From assembly GCF_000934545.1 (NCBI RefSeq), contig NZ_CP010554.1, positions 2,418,001-2,482,000 on the forward strand: 64,000 nucleotides of DNA, given 5' to 3'. The translations under genes and the position numbers were made by a program. Each line of letters starts with the position of its first letter. Positions within the stretch are counted from its first letter, which is position 1. The stretch comes from Rugosibacter aromaticivorans. Lineage in GTDB: Bacteria > Pseudomonadota > Gammaproteobacteria > Burkholderiales > Rhodocyclaceae. This document shows positions 1 through 8,552 of the stretch, piece after piece. Below the pieces are notes generated by a model. It had not been told where the DNA came from. It was given only the letters and a program-made list of their open reading frames with translations, and ran no database searches.

Positions 1-838
1 ATAGCGCCAGACCAATGAGGAAGAACATCAGCGCGAACAGTGTGAATAAGCCTTCGGCCTCCGGCCCAAAAATCAGGCGGCGCACGATCAGCAACACAAA
101 CAGCGTGCCCGAGCCCAGCGCAACCAGCATCCCCAGCATGGAAAACCATTGCAGCGGCACCAGCGAAAAGCCGGTCATCAAATCAAAGTTAAGGCGAATC
201 AGACTATAGAGCGAATACTTTGAATCACCCGCAACGCGCTCTTCGTGTTCGACCACCACCTCGGCCGGGTTGCGGGCAAAGGTATAGGCCAGCGCCGGGA
301 TGAAGGTGGCAACCTCTTTACAACTGTTGATAGCATCGACCACGCCGCGTGAATACGCGCGCAGCATATTACCTTGATCAGTGATGCGGATGCGGGTGAT
401 TTTTTCACGCAGCTGATTCATCGCTTTCGAGGCCCAGGTGCGGAACAGGCTGTCCTGACGTTTTTTGCGAATGCTGCCCACATAATCGTGGCCTTCCTTC
501 ATCTTGGCGATCAGCTTGCCGATTTCCTCGGGCGGGTTTTGCAGATCGGCATCCAGTGTGACAATGATCTCGCCCCGGCAGTACTCAAAGCCCGCCATGA
601 TGGCCATGTGCTGGCCGGCATTGGCAGCCAGCAAAAGGGCGCGGGTAACATCGGGCCGCCGCGCGAACTGCTCACGCAGCAAGGCAGCAGAACGGTCGCG
701 GCTGCCGTCATTCACGTAGATGATTTCGTAAGTTTCGCCCAACGCATCCAGCGCGGGATAGATGCGAGCGAACAACGCAGGCAATCCGGCTTCCTCGTTA
801 TAGATCGGAATGACAACAGAGAGGGTGGGCATAGTCAT
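1..838 (-). CDS. arnC: ArnC-like undecaprenyl-phosphate glycosyltransferase (3' end beyond window)
   Basis: Family 2 (GT-A) glycosyltransferase; about 279 residues are visible and the C-terminus runs off the left edge. Read from the ATG at 838 (a second in-frame ATG is at 832), it begins MPTLSVVIPIYNEEAGLP, with the metal-binding DADLQNP at about residue 95. TDQGNMLRAYSRG further on is typical of ArnC. Two hydrophobic helices follow (around LVPLQWFSMLGMLVAL and LFTLFALMFFLIGLAL). The family moves a sugar, in ArnC Ara4-formyl-N, from UDP to undecaprenyl phosphate at the inner membrane. It lies 16 bp downstream of arnB on the same strand, which supports the assignment. Another polyprenyl-phosphate sugar transferase is possible. 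Confidence 0.8.
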   Translation of the reverse strand, partial: MTMPTLSVVIPIYNEEAGLPALFARIYPALDALGETYEIIYVNDGSRDRSAALLREQFARRPDVTRALLLAANAGQHMAIMAGFEYCRGEIIVTLDADLQNPPEEIGKLIAKMKEGHDYVGSIRKKRQDSLFRTWASKAMNQLREKITRIRITDQGNMLRAYSRGVVDAINSCKEVATFIPALAYTFARNPAEVVVEHEERVAGDSKYSLYSLIRLNFDLMTGFSLVPLQWFSMLGMLVALGSGTLFVLLIVRRLIFGPEAEGLFTLFALMFFLIGLAL

Positions 839-854
839 GTGTTTTGGGCAAAGT

Positions 855-1982
855 TCAAGCAAGCGCTTGGGTAAGTGTTTGGGTCAATGCAGCGCAGACG
901 CGATCTACATCAGCATCCTGCATGGCAGGAAACAGCGGCAGCGTGACGATTGCAGCGCCGATGCGCTCGGCCTGCGGAAAGTCACCGGGCTTAAAACCCA
1001 TGGCGCGGTAGAGTGAGAACAGATGCAACGCCGGGTAATGCACGCCGATGCCGATGCCCTTTTCTTTCATTGTGGCAATGAATGCACCACGATCAGTGCC
1101 GTCAGGCAGCAGTACCTGAAACATGTGCCAGTTGCTGTTGGCAAAATCGGCCAGCGGAAGTTGCAGACCCAACGTATGGTCTAGACCTGCAAAATAACGT
1201 TGCACCAACTCCCGACGACGGGCGGTGAATTCATCGAGCCGTTTTAACTGGCCCAGGCCGATGGCAGCGGCGATGTCGGTCAGGTTGAATTTTCCGCCAA
1301 GCACATCCACGTCCATGCCGCCATCAGCGAAGCGCTGAAAGCCTTGCAAACGCAGGCGCTCGCATAGCGCGAGGTCCATATCGACAGGCAGCACCAGCGC
1401 ACCGCCTTCACCGGTAGTGAGATTTTTGTTGGCATGGAAGCTGAAAGCCACAAAATCGCGCCTGTCGCCAAACGAGGTGCCGATCGGCTGACCATTCCAT
1501 GTTGCGCCGAAGGATTGCGCCGCATCTTCGATAACACGCAGCGGGTGTTTTCCGGCAATCGCGTACAGCCGGTCACGATCAACGGGCAGGCCGGCGAGGT
1601 CAACCGGAATGATGGCCTTGGTCTGCGGCGTGATGCGCGCGGCAAGTTGATCAAGATCGATGTTACGCGTTGCCGGATCGACATCGACAAAAACCGGCGT
1701 GGCGCCCACTTCGAGGATGACATTCGCGGTAGCAACCCAGGTCAGCGGTGTGGTAATCACCGTATCACCAGCGCCGACTTTTGCCAGGCGCAACGCCACT
1801 TCGAGCGCGGCCGTGCCGGAACTGAAGGCACGCACCGGACGGCCCCCGCAATACGCGGAGAGCGCGGCCTCGAATGCCTGCACTTTCGGCCCGCTGGTAA
1901 TCCAGCCGGAGCGCAAAACGCCCGCCACATCGGCGATCGTTTCTTCGTCGATCGTTGGGCGAGTAAAGGGCAGAAAACTCAT
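855..1982 (-). CDS. arnB: UDP-4-keto-pentose aminotransferase, DegT/DnrJ/EryC1 family (ArnB-like)
   Basis: PLP-dependent sugar aminotransferase, 375 aa from the chosen start. It opens MSFLPFTRPTIDEETI, like ArnB. The PLP lysine is K186 in SFHANKNLTTGEGG, and the GTAALEVAL cofactor-phosphate region is at about 56-64. ArnB converts UDP-4-keto-arabinose to UDP-Ara4N using glutamate. The frame stays open upstream to 2138, but that stretch is a GC-rich hairpin repeat translating to Pro/Gly-rich sequence, so I start at 1982, about 8 nt after a G-rich Shine-Dalgarno; ATG at 1988 is the alternative. Residues 68-74 (KVGAGDT) are encoded by an exact core copy of the dispersed 24-bp element, at a site where ArnB proteins natively have KIGKGDE. 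Confidence 0.85.
   Translation of the reverse strand: MSFLPFTRPTIDEETIADVAGVLRSGWITSGPKVQAFEAALSAYCGGRPVRAFSSGTAALEVALRLAKVGAGDTVITTPLTWVATANVILEVGATPVFVDVDPATRNIDLDQLAARITPQTKAIIPVDLAGLPVDRDRLYAIAGKHPLRVIEDAAQSFGATWNGQPIGTSFGDRRDFVAFSFHANKNLTTGEGGALVLPVDMDLALCERLRLQGFQRFADGGMDVDVLGGKFNLTDIAAAIGLGQLKRLDEFTARRRELVQRYFAGLDHTLGLQLPLADFANSNWHMFQVLLPDGTDRGAFIATMKEKGIGIGVHYPALHLFSLYRAMGFKPGDFPQAERIGAAIVTLPLFPAMQDADVDRVCAALTQTLTQALA
1759..1782 (+). repeat. 24-bp dispersed element, copy in arnB
   Basis: Outer boxes ACCGTAT and GACTTTT flank the full centre CACCAGCGCC; 22 of 24 bases match the consensus. On the arnB strand it reads KVGAGDT. Confidence 0.7.
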
Positions 1983-1989
1983 GGACATT

Positions 1990-2117
1990 TCCCCCACCCC
2001 CCTTTCCGCGAAAGGGGGTGCGCTTGCGCACCCTTTTGGGAAATGTAACTGCCCACCCCCCTTCCCCCGCCCCAAGGGCGGGGGTGACCAGTCACCTCCC
2101 CCGCTTGGCGGGGGAGG
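1990..2117. repeat. Cluster of four GC-rich hairpins between arnB and the EamA gene
   Basis: Perfect stems: 1998-2005 with 2011-2018 (CCCCCTTT/AAAGGGGG); 2016-2023 with 2026-2033 (GGGTGCGC/GCGCACCC); 2064-2072 with 2076-2084 (CCCCCGCCC/GGGCGGGGG); 2095-2104 with 2108-2117 (CCTCCCCCGC/GCGGGGGAGG). They resemble the C-rich intergenic repeats common in proteobacteria. The cluster sits inside the operon just before the arnB Shine-Dalgarno, so it could affect mRNA stability or attenuate arnB and arnC. Confidence 0.75.
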
Positions 2118-2175
2118 CTGGGAGGGAGCGCCGAACAATATTCCGCGCTCGCGCGGGCGGCGCGGCGGATGGCGC

Positions 2176-2547
2176 TCATGAGCGTGTCACCAGAATCACA
2201 CCGATAACGATAAAGCCTATACCCAACAATTTTTGCGCTGCCAGCGCCTCGCCAAACCATTGCCAGGCGACGAAGGCATTGACGACATAACCAATTGACA
2301 GCATCGGATAGGCAACGGAAACCGGCACGCGCGAGAGCGCCATGATCCATATCACGAGGCTCACCACATAACACGCCATGCCACCCATGATATAAGGCTG
2401 AAAGGCGAGCTTTAAACCAATGGGCAGAATGTTGCTGGCATGAAACTCAAAATGGCCGACGACATTGGTGCCCGCCTTGAGCAGCAGTTGTGCCGCAGCA
2501 TTGAGCAGCACGCCGGTAAGGATGAGTGAAAAACTGATGGCGTTCAT
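2176..2547 (-). CDS. EamA/SMR-type small membrane protein, probable ArnE-like flippase subunit
   Basis: 123 aa with four hydrophobic segments: about 5-22, 42-60, 66-88 and 100-119. It starts MNAISFSLILTGVLLNAAAQ and ends VIGVILVTRS, which fits half-size EamA or SMR transporters. In Ara4N systems such subunits (ArnE/ArnF) flip undecaprenyl-phosphate-Ara4N to the periplasmic face. Its start overlaps the arnT stop by 4 bp (ATGA), so the two are translationally coupled. No second subunit gene is visible here. The location between the aminotransferase and the final transferase supports a flippase role, but this is inference. Confidence 0.75.
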   Translation of the reverse strand: MNAISFSLILTGVLLNAAAQLLLKAGTNVVGHFEFHASNILPIGLKLAFQPYIMGGMACYVVSLVIWIMALSRVPVSVAYPMLSIGYVVNAFVAWQWFGEALAAQKLLGIGFIVIGVILVTRS

Positions 2548-4232
2548 GGCTTGGCTCCCTCGAGGCGAGGGCTCGAGGAGACATCTTTCCTGACGATGAC
2601 GCGACGCAGGTCGCGGGCGACTTCAACCATCGGCAATCCCTGCGCTTTGAGATGCGCCCAGGTATCAGGCGGCATCAGCGCCCAGGCAACGGGTGTCTGC
2701 CGCCAAACTATGGCAAAGCTGGCAATATCCGGGATAAATTTTTGTGGTTCCTGGCGGATGCCAAAGCCCAGCTCATCCTTGTAGTCGACCATGGTCGTCG
2801 TGCGTTGCAGGTAAAACTGAAAGCTCTGGTCATAGGTATTCACGCTGTAGAACGGGACGCCCGGCGGCACTTGCGCGCGAACCGCCAGGGCCACATCGTG
2901 AGCCGAGTTGACCACACCAAACGCGTCATGTCCGAGAATGATCGCCTGTCCGCTGCAAAAACTGGCAGCAGCCAGCGCCCCTATCGCCGCCAGAGAATGC
3001 TTGCGTGCGAGAAAAAATGCCGCGACGCCACCCACTGCAAATAACGCAGCCGCCGCATACAGCCAGGGCTGGTAGAGCCGGTAGATCGCTTCCATTTCCA
3101 GCGTATCGGCACGATGGCTAACCAAGGGCACGAAACACAGGCCTACCAGACCAATACCCCCGGCAAACAGGGCATCACCGATGCGACGCGGCGCTGTCAC
3201 CGGTGAATTAAGATGCAGGGCGACAAGCGTTGCCAGCGCGGGGAATAGGGGCAGGATATACGAAGGCAGCTTGGAGTCGGAAATGGAGAAAAAGACAAAG
3301 ACCAGCACGACCCAGACCAGCAAAAAGCGTTGCGGCTGAAAACGTTTGCTGGCGTCTTCGCCAAAACCTGCCTTGATGCCAGGCAACAGACTGCCCAGCC
3401 AGGGCAGCATGCCGATCAGCAGTATCGGGATGAAATACCACATCGGCTCGTAGCGATGGTGCACTTTGGTGAGGAAGCGCTGGAGGTGCTCATGGATAAA
3501 AAAGAAATTTGCAAACTCCGGATTAACGAACGACACGACAATGAACCACGGCGCGGTAATAAGTAACAGAATCACCAGCCCGCGCCAGGGACGGATGCGT
3601 GAAACAAGATTCAAATCATGTTGCCACAAGGCGTAAAGCACCACGGTGGCGGCAGGCAGGACGATGCCGATCAATCCTTTGGAGAGTGTCGCCAGCGCCA
3701 GCAGAACCCAGGCGCCGTCTTGCCAGCGCCGACTTTCCAACGGCGTCGCGTCATCCCGCTGGGCAAGACAGAGCGCAAAGATCGCAGCGGCGAGAAAAGC
3801 ACTCACGCCCATGTCCAGCGTATTAACGTGACCAATCAGATTCCACAACAGGCTGCTGGCAATCACCGCACCGGCAATCCACCCTGTGGCTGGATTAAAT
3901 AACCTGGCCACCGCAAAGATCGTGAAGAGAATTCCCATAAATCCGGTCAGCGCAGACCACAGGCGCGCCGTCCAGTGATGCTCGCCAAACAGCGTGTAGG
4001 CGATTGCCGTGGCCCAGTATTGCAAAGGCGGCTTTTCGAAGTATTTGAGATCGTTCAGGCGTGGCGTCAGCCAGTCGCCGCTAACCACCATTTCACGCGG
4101 AATCTCGGCATAACGGCCTTCATCGGGATCAATCAGGCGACGATAATCAAGGCTGCCAAACCAGAACACAGCGAAAATGAGGAATACCAGCAGCAAAGGG
4201 CCACGGCGTAAAGGAAAATTCGGAACAGTCAT
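2544..4232 (-). CDS. arnT: ArnT-like lipid A aminoarabinose transferase (GT83)
   Basis: 562-aa polytopic membrane glycosyltransferase of the PMT/ArnT group. The first periplasmic loop carries IDPDEGRYAEIPREM (about 35-49), the acidic catalytic region of this family, followed by KYFEKPPLQYW. About 12 hydrophobic segments are visible. ArnT moves L-Ara4N from undecaprenyl phosphate to lipid A at the outer face of the inner membrane, giving cationic-peptide resistance. The start overlaps the stop of the Mth938-like gene by 4 bp. A copy of the dispersed 24-bp element encodes ESRRWQDG near residues 166-173. Another lipid-linked sugar transferase of the same family remains possible. Confidence 0.85.
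   Translation of the reverse strand: MTVPNFPLRRGPLLLVFLIFAVFWFGSLDYRRLIDPDEGRYAEIPREMVVSGDWLTPRLNDLKYFEKPPLQYWATAIAYTLFGEHHWTARLWSALTGFMGILFTIFAVARLFNPATGWIAGAVIASSLLWNLIGHVNTLDMGVSAFLAAAIFALCLAQRDDATPLESRRWQDGAWVLLALATLSKGLIGIVLPAATVVLYALWQHDLNLVSRIRPWRGLVILLLITAPWFIVVSFVNPEFANFFFIHEHLQRFLTKVHHRYEPMWYFIPILLIGMLPWLGSLLPGIKAGFGEDASKRFQPQRFLLVWVVLVFVFFSISDSKLPSYILPLFPALATLVALHLNSPVTAPRRIGDALFAGGIGLVGLCFVPLVSHRADTLEMEAIYRLYQPWLYAAAALFAVGGVAAFFLARKHSLAAIGALAAASFCSGQAIILGHDAFGVVNSAHDVALAVRAQVPPGVPFYSVNTYDQSFQFYLQRTTTMVDYKDELGFGIRQEPQKFIPDIASFAIVWRQTPVAWALMPPDTWAHLKAQGLPMVEVARDLRRVIVRKDVSSSPRLEGAKP
3714..3737 (+). repeat. 24-bp dispersed element, copy in arnT
   Basis: GCCGTCT, centre TGCCAGCGCC, then GACTTTC; 21 of 24 consensus bases. 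On the coding strand it is read as ESRRWQDG, a different frame from the copies in arnB, secF and queA. The extended flanks form a 6-bp inverted repeat (CGCCGT/ACGGCG). Confidence 0.65.
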
Positions 4233-4606
4233 AGAGTTTCCAGAATAAGTGCAGCCGCAACCTCACGACCTTCGGCCATCAGGATGTTGTACGTGCGGCA
4301 GGCGGCAAAGCTGTCCATAATCTCAACGCCGATGCGGCGCGCACTCAATGGCCGCAACAGGGCGGGAGCGGGAAAACGCTGGCGCAGCCCGGTGCCCAAG
4401 AGCACAATCGGGCTATTCAATGTCACCAGGACTTCCAGATCGGCTTCACACAGCGTATCCAGCGAGACCGGCGGCCAGTCTTCAATCAGGCGTTGCGGGG
4501 TGAGGATGAAACTGCGCGATAACCTGCGGCCACCAACAGTAATACCGGCTGCATCGTAGGCGGTAACGGCCAGCAAACCAGTCGGGGCAGTGGAGTGGAG
4601 TTTCAT
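4229..4606 (-). CDS. Mth938-like (DUF498/Xcc1710-like) domain protein
   Basis: 125-aa soluble protein. The C-terminal block GVEIMDSFAACRTYNILMAE is close to the consensus of the Mth938/NDUFAF3-like fold, and the central LLGTGLRQRFP is also typical. No biochemical function is established for the bacterial members. It overlaps arnT by 4 bp and is the first gene of this minus-strand operon, so it is co-transcribed with the glycolipid genes, although the family occurs in many contexts. Nothing in the sequence suggests truncation. Confidence 0.8.
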   Translation of the reverse strand: MKLHSTAPTGLLAVTAYDAAGITVGGRRLSRSFILTPQRLIEDWPPVSLDTLCEADLEVLVTLNSPIVLLGTGLRQRFPAPALLRPLSARRIGVEIMDSFAACRTYNILMAEGREVAAALILETL

Positions 4607-4785
4607 CAGGCAGTAGCAGTCAGATGGGATCGGCTGTTAGCATTCGTCATAATGAGCGCCCTTGAACAAAACCATCAAGGTCGCGTCAAATCTTAATTTG
4701 CGGCATGGCAGCCGCTTTGAGTAAAATTATACATTTTCCTGTTACCGGCCCAGTCGGTGGCATCTTGCAGAAAGGACGGTTGCGC

Positions 4786-6012
4786 ATGCAGCCTGTGACA
4801 AAATCCGCCAAACTCAACAACGTCTGTTATGACATTCGCGGGCCTGTGCTCGCGCGCGCCAAACAGATGGAAGAAGAAGGCCACAAGATCATCAAGCTCA
4901 ACATCGGCAATCTGGCTGCATTTGGCTTCGATGCACCCGAGGAAATCCAGCAGGACATGATACTCAACCTGCCCAATGCGGCCGGTTATTCGGATTCCAA
5001 AGGCATTTTTTCGGCGCGCAAAGCGGTGATGCACTACACCCAGCAAAAGCATATCAAGAGTGTCACCATCGAAGACATCTACATTGGCAATGGCGCTTCT
5101 GAATTGATCGTCATGGCCATGAATGCCCTGCTCGACAATGGCGACGAAGTGCTGGTGCCTGCCCCTGATTACCCGTTATGGACTGCCGCCGTGAGTCTTT
5201 CTGGTGGCACGCCACGGCACTATCTGTGCGATGAAGGGGCCGGTTGGCTGCCTGATCTGGACGACATTCGCGCCAAGATCACCCCCAACACGCGTGCCAT
5301 TGTCGTCATCAATCCGAACAACCCGACGGGCGCGCTATATCCCGATGATTTACTCAAAGAGATCGTTGAAATCGCGCGCACACACGACCTGATCATCTAT
5401 GCTGATGAAGTCTATGACCGCGTGCTCTATGAGGGCGCCACGCATACATCCATCGCCGCGCTGGCAGAAGACGTGCTGACCATAACGTTTAACAGCCTGT
5501 CTAAAAACTACCGTGCCTGCGGCTACCGCGCTGGATGGATGATCGTGTCGGGCGATAAACGGGCGGCGCATGACTACATCGAGGGACTCGACATGCTGTC
5601 CTCAATGCGGCTGTGCGCCAACGCACCCGGGCAGTGGGGTATTCAAACGGCATTGGGTGGCTATCAAAGCATCGATGATCTGGTTGCCCCCGGCGGGCGC
5701 ATGCGTCGCCAGCGCGACATCGCTTATGAGCTGATTACCGCCATTCCGGGTGTTACCTGCGTCAAACCGCAAGCCTCGTTGTACATGTTCCCGCGTCTGG
5801 ACCCGAAGATTTATCCGATTACGGATGATCAGGAATTCATCTCCGAACTCTTGGTGGCTGAAAAAGTATTACTGGTGCAAGGCAGCGGTTTTAACTGGCC
5901 GCACCCCGACCATTTCCGTCTCGTCTTTTTACCGCATGAAGATGATTTGCGCGAGGCCATTGGCCGCATCGCGCGCTTTTGTGACTCTTATCGCGCACGT
6001 CATGGCAAATAA
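4786..6012 (+). CDS. alaA: AlaA-type alanine/glutamate-pyruvate aminotransferase
   Basis: 408-aa class I/II PLP aminotransferase. It starts MQPVTKSAKLNNVCYDIRGP, nearly the E. coli AlaA beginning, with Shine-Dalgarno AAAGGACGG 7 nt upstream; the open frame to 4705 is ignored for that reason. The PLP lysine is in FNSLSKNYRACGYRAGW, and INPNNPTGALY and YADEVYDR are the usual cofactor blocks. It forms alanine from pyruvate and glutamate. The N-terminal substrate loop reads NIGNLAAFGF where AlaA proteins normally have NIGNPAPFGF, so two otherwise conserved prolines are missing. hom follows 22 bp later, as is common in Betaproteobacteria. Confidence 0.9.
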   Translation: MQPVTKSAKLNNVCYDIRGPVLARAKQMEEEGHKIIKLNIGNLAAFGFDAPEEIQQDMILNLPNAAGYSDSKGIFSARKAVMHYTQQKHIKSVTIEDIYIGNGASELIVMAMNALLDNGDEVLVPAPDYPLWTAAVSLSGGTPRHYLCDEGAGWLPDLDDIRAKITPNTRAIVVINPNNPTGALYPDDLLKEIVEIARTHDLIIYADEVYDRVLYEGATHTSIAALAEDVLTITFNSLSKNYRACGYRAGWMIVSGDKRAAHDYIEGLDMLSSMRLCANAPGQWGIQTALGGYQSIDDLVAPGGRMRRQRDIAYELITAIPGVTCVKPQASLYMFPRLDPKIYPITDDQEFISELLVAEKVLLVQGSGFNWPHPDHFRLVFLPHEDDLREAIGRIARFCDSYRARHGK

Positions 6013-6034
6013 CTCAAATAAAGTAAAAGAAATC

Positions 6035-7345
6035 ATGCAGCCGATGAACGTTGGCCTGCTCGGCATTGGCACCGTCGGTGGCGGCACGTTTACCGTGCTG
6101 ACCCGCAACGAAGCAGAAATTACCCGCCGCGCCGGGCGGCCGATCCGTATCACGCAAGTGGCGGATAAAAATACGGCGCTGGCCAAACAGGTTACCGGCG
6201 GTAAAGTTGCTGTCACCGATGACGCCTTTGCGGTGGCCGCCAATCCGTCGATTGACATCGTTGTCGAACTGATTGGCGGCTGTGGCGTGGCGAAAGAACT
6301 GGTGATGCAAGCGATTGCCAATGGCAAGCACGTGGTCACCGCGAACAAGGCGCTGCTGGCCGTGCATGGCAATGAAATATTCGCTGCAGCGCAAACCCGT
6401 GGCGTGATTGTTGCCTTTGAAGCGGCGGTTGCAGGCGGGATACCCATCATCAAAGCCGTGCGCGAGGGGTTAACGGCCAATCGTATCGAGTGGATCGCCG
6501 GCATCATCAATGGCACCACGAACTTCATTCTCTCCGAAATGCGTGACAAGGGCATCTCCTTTGCTGAAGCGTTGCAGGATGCAAAGCGCCTGGGTTATGC
6601 CGAAGCCGACCCCACGTTTGATGTCGAAGGCATCGATGCGGCCCACAAGATCACCATACTCTCTGCACTTGCGTTTGGCATTCCCATGCAGTTTGACCGC
6701 GCGCATATCGAGGGCATTAGCCAGCTGGAAGCAGACGATATCCGCTATGCCGAGCAGCTAGGCTACCGTATCAAACTGCTCGGCATGACCCGTCGTCGTC
6801 CCAATGGTGTTGAGCTGCGCGTGCATCCGACGCTGATCCCCGCCAAACGACTCATTGCCAATGTCGAGGGCGTCATGAATGCCGTGCTGGTCCAGGGCGA
6901 TGCTGTAGGCGCCACCTTGTACTACGGGCGTGGCGCAGGCGCCGAGCCAACGGCTTCGGCCGTGATCGCCGATCTTGTCGACGTCACCCGCATGCATACC
7001 GCTGACCCCGAACACCGCGTGCCGCATCTCGCATTTCAACCCAGTGCAGTCCAGGATACCCTGGTGCTACCGCTATCTGAAGTAGAAACTAGCTACTACC
7101 TGCGCCTGCGCGTGGAAGACAAACCCGGCGTGCTGGCTGACATCACGCGAATTCTGGCTGACCAAACCATCTCCATTGACGCCATGATCCAACGCGAACC
7201 CAATGAAGGCGAATCCCACACAGATATCATCATCCTGACGCACGTGACGGTCGAGAAAAACATCGATGCCGCTATCGTGAAAATCGAAGCGTTGCCCGTG
7301 GTAAAGAAAAAGGTGATACGTCTGCGTATGGAAGCCCTGGGCTGA
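6035..7345 (+). CDS. hom: Homoserine dehydrogenase
   Basis: 436 aa. The N-terminal NAD(P)-binding motif is GLLGIGTVGGGT. The catalytic domain shows EAAVAGGIPIIKAVREGL and GIINGTTNFILSEM, and the C-terminal ACT domain (YYLRLRVEDKPGVLADIT, from about residue 350) suggests threonine feedback. It reduces aspartate semialdehyde to homoserine for threonine and methionine. The frame is open far upstream inside alaA; I start at ATG 6035, with ATG 6044 and 6002 as alternatives. In relatives hom is usually followed directly by thrC, but here a dioxygenase gene lies between. Confidence 0.95.
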   Translation: MQPMNVGLLGIGTVGGGTFTVLTRNEAEITRRAGRPIRITQVADKNTALAKQVTGGKVAVTDDAFAVAANPSIDIVVELIGGCGVAKELVMQAIANGKHVVTANKALLAVHGNEIFAAAQTRGVIVAFEAAVAGGIPIIKAVREGLTANRIEWIAGIINGTTNFILSEMRDKGISFAEALQDAKRLGYAEADPTFDVEGIDAAHKITILSALAFGIPMQFDRAHIEGISQLEADDIRYAEQLGYRIKLLGMTRRRPNGVELRVHPTLIPAKRLIANVEGVMNAVLVQGDAVGATLYYGRGAGAEPTASAVIADLVDVTRMHTADPEHRVPHLAFQPSAVQDTLVLPLSEVETSYYLRLRVEDKPGVLADITRILADQTISIDAMIQREPNEGESHTDIIILTHVTVEKNIDAAIVKIEALPVVKKKVIRLRMEALG

Positions 7346-7531
7346 GCAGTCAGAAGTCGGTTGTATATATATAGCCTCATTGACGGCATCAATGAAGAAA
7401 ATCAGCGATTTGAATGTGTTGCACACTGGAATTTAGCGCTATGATTCTGTTTCTGTATCTGCATCCAGAATGTTGCAACGCTCCGGGCTATTAGATGGTC
7501 TCGGGTATTTCATTTCCAGGAGGAATAAAAA

Positions 7532-8464
7532 ATGGTAGGAGTAACTGAACTAGGTTATTTAGGCTTTGGCGTTTCAAATATGGACGCCTGGCGCGAATAT
7601 GCAAGCAAAGTCATGGGGCTGGAGGTTTTTGACGAAGGCGAGAAAGATCGCTTCTACATTCGCATGGATTACCAGCATCACCGTATTACAGTGCATAACA
7701 GCGGCACGGACGATCTGGACTATGCAGGCTGGCGTGTTGCCGGGCCAGAAGAGTTTGACCAAATGCTGCGTCAACTAGAGACCGCAGGTGTTAAGTATCA
7801 ACGTGGCAGCGAAGCCGACTGCGCCGAACGCAGCGTACTCGATCTGGTGAAGTTCCTCGATCCAGGTGGCAATCCGACAGAAATTTACCATGGTCCGCGC
7901 ATCGACTTTCACAAGCCCTTTCACCCGGGGCGTGGAATGCATGGGCGCTTTCTGACCGGCCAGCAAGGTCTGGGGCATATCATTATCCGTCAAACCGATA
8001 CCCAGAAAGCCTATCGTTTTTACACTGATGTACTGGGTATGCGCGGTTCGGTTGAATATCATCTGCAAATCCCGCAAATCGGCATTACCGCAAAGCCAAT
8101 CTTCCTGCACTGCAATGATCGCGATCACTCTGTTGCTTTCCTTGGCGGCCCAGCAGAGAAACGCATCAATCACCTGATGCTGGAAGTCGATAATATCGAC
8201 GATATTGGCCAGACTCATGATATTGTCCGCGACTTGAATATTCCAGTGACCGTTAAACTGGGCAAGCATGCCAATGACCAGATGTTCACTTTCTATTCAG
8301 TGAATCCTTCAGGCTGGTTGTTTGAGTACGGTGGTGTTGGCCGCGCTGCGTCGCATCAGTCGGAGTACTATGAATACGACATGTGGGGCCACGACAATGA
8401 TGCGCCCGGCTATGGATTGGATCTCAGATTGCGGTATGACTGGACCAACTTCCTGAAAAAATGA
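7532..8464 (+). CDS. Extradiol ring-cleavage dioxygenase (BphC/2,3-dihydroxybiphenyl dioxygenase type)
   Basis: 310-aa two-domain type I (vicinal oxygen chelate) extradiol dioxygenase, the usual BphC/HsaC length. The Fe(II) ligands can be assigned to H149 (GLGHIII), H214 (RINHLMLEV) and E265 (WLFEYGG), with catalytic H199 (RDHSVAF). These enzymes open catecholic rings next to the hydroxyls in biphenyl, naphthalene, dibenzothiophene or steroid breakdown. A strong Shine-Dalgarno (AGGAGG, about 9 nt upstream), a 186-bp leader and its own terminator at 8497 make it a stand-alone unit between hom and thrC. No ring-hydroxylating oxygenase, hydrolase or regulator lies nearby, so the substrate is unknown. 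Confidence 0.9.
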   Translation: MVGVTELGYLGFGVSNMDAWREYASKVMGLEVFDEGEKDRFYIRMDYQHHRITVHNSGTDDLDYAGWRVAGPEEFDQMLRQLETAGVKYQRGSEADCAERSVLDLVKFLDPGGNPTEIYHGPRIDFHKPFHPGRGMHGRFLTGQQGLGHIIIRQTDTQKAYRFYTDVLGMRGSVEYHLQIPQIGITAKPIFLHCNDRDHSVAFLGGPAEKRINHLMLEVDNIDDIGQTHDIVRDLNIPVTVKLGKHANDQMFTFYSVNPSGWLFEYGGVGRAASHQSEYYEYDMWGHDNDAPGYGLDLRLRYDWTNFLKK

Positions 8465-8496
8465 GTGTGTAAAATGCGCGCTTATTCGCCGTAAAA

Positions 8497-8527
8497 ATAA
8501 AAAAGCCGGGTAACACCGGCTTTTTTA
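8497..8527 (+). terminator. Rho-independent terminator after the dioxygenase gene
   Basis: Stem AGCCGGG/ACCGGCT-type with a TAACA loop (AAAAAGCCGGGTAACACCGG followed by CTTTTTT). Runs of A on one side and T on the other let it act in both directions. Confidence 0.9.
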
Positions 8528-8552
8528 TCTTCTTCGCCATCATCTGACTATC

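Noticed and set aside
1983..2138. Longer N-terminus of ArnB starting at 2138
   Set aside because: The extra 52 residues are Pro/Gly-rich translation of a hairpin repeat, and the family start plus a Shine-Dalgarno lie at 1982-1988.
7419..7445. TTGCAC and TATGAT as a promoter for the dioxygenase gene
   Set aside because: The spacer is only 15 bp and other weak hexamers are equally good, so no promoter was assigned.
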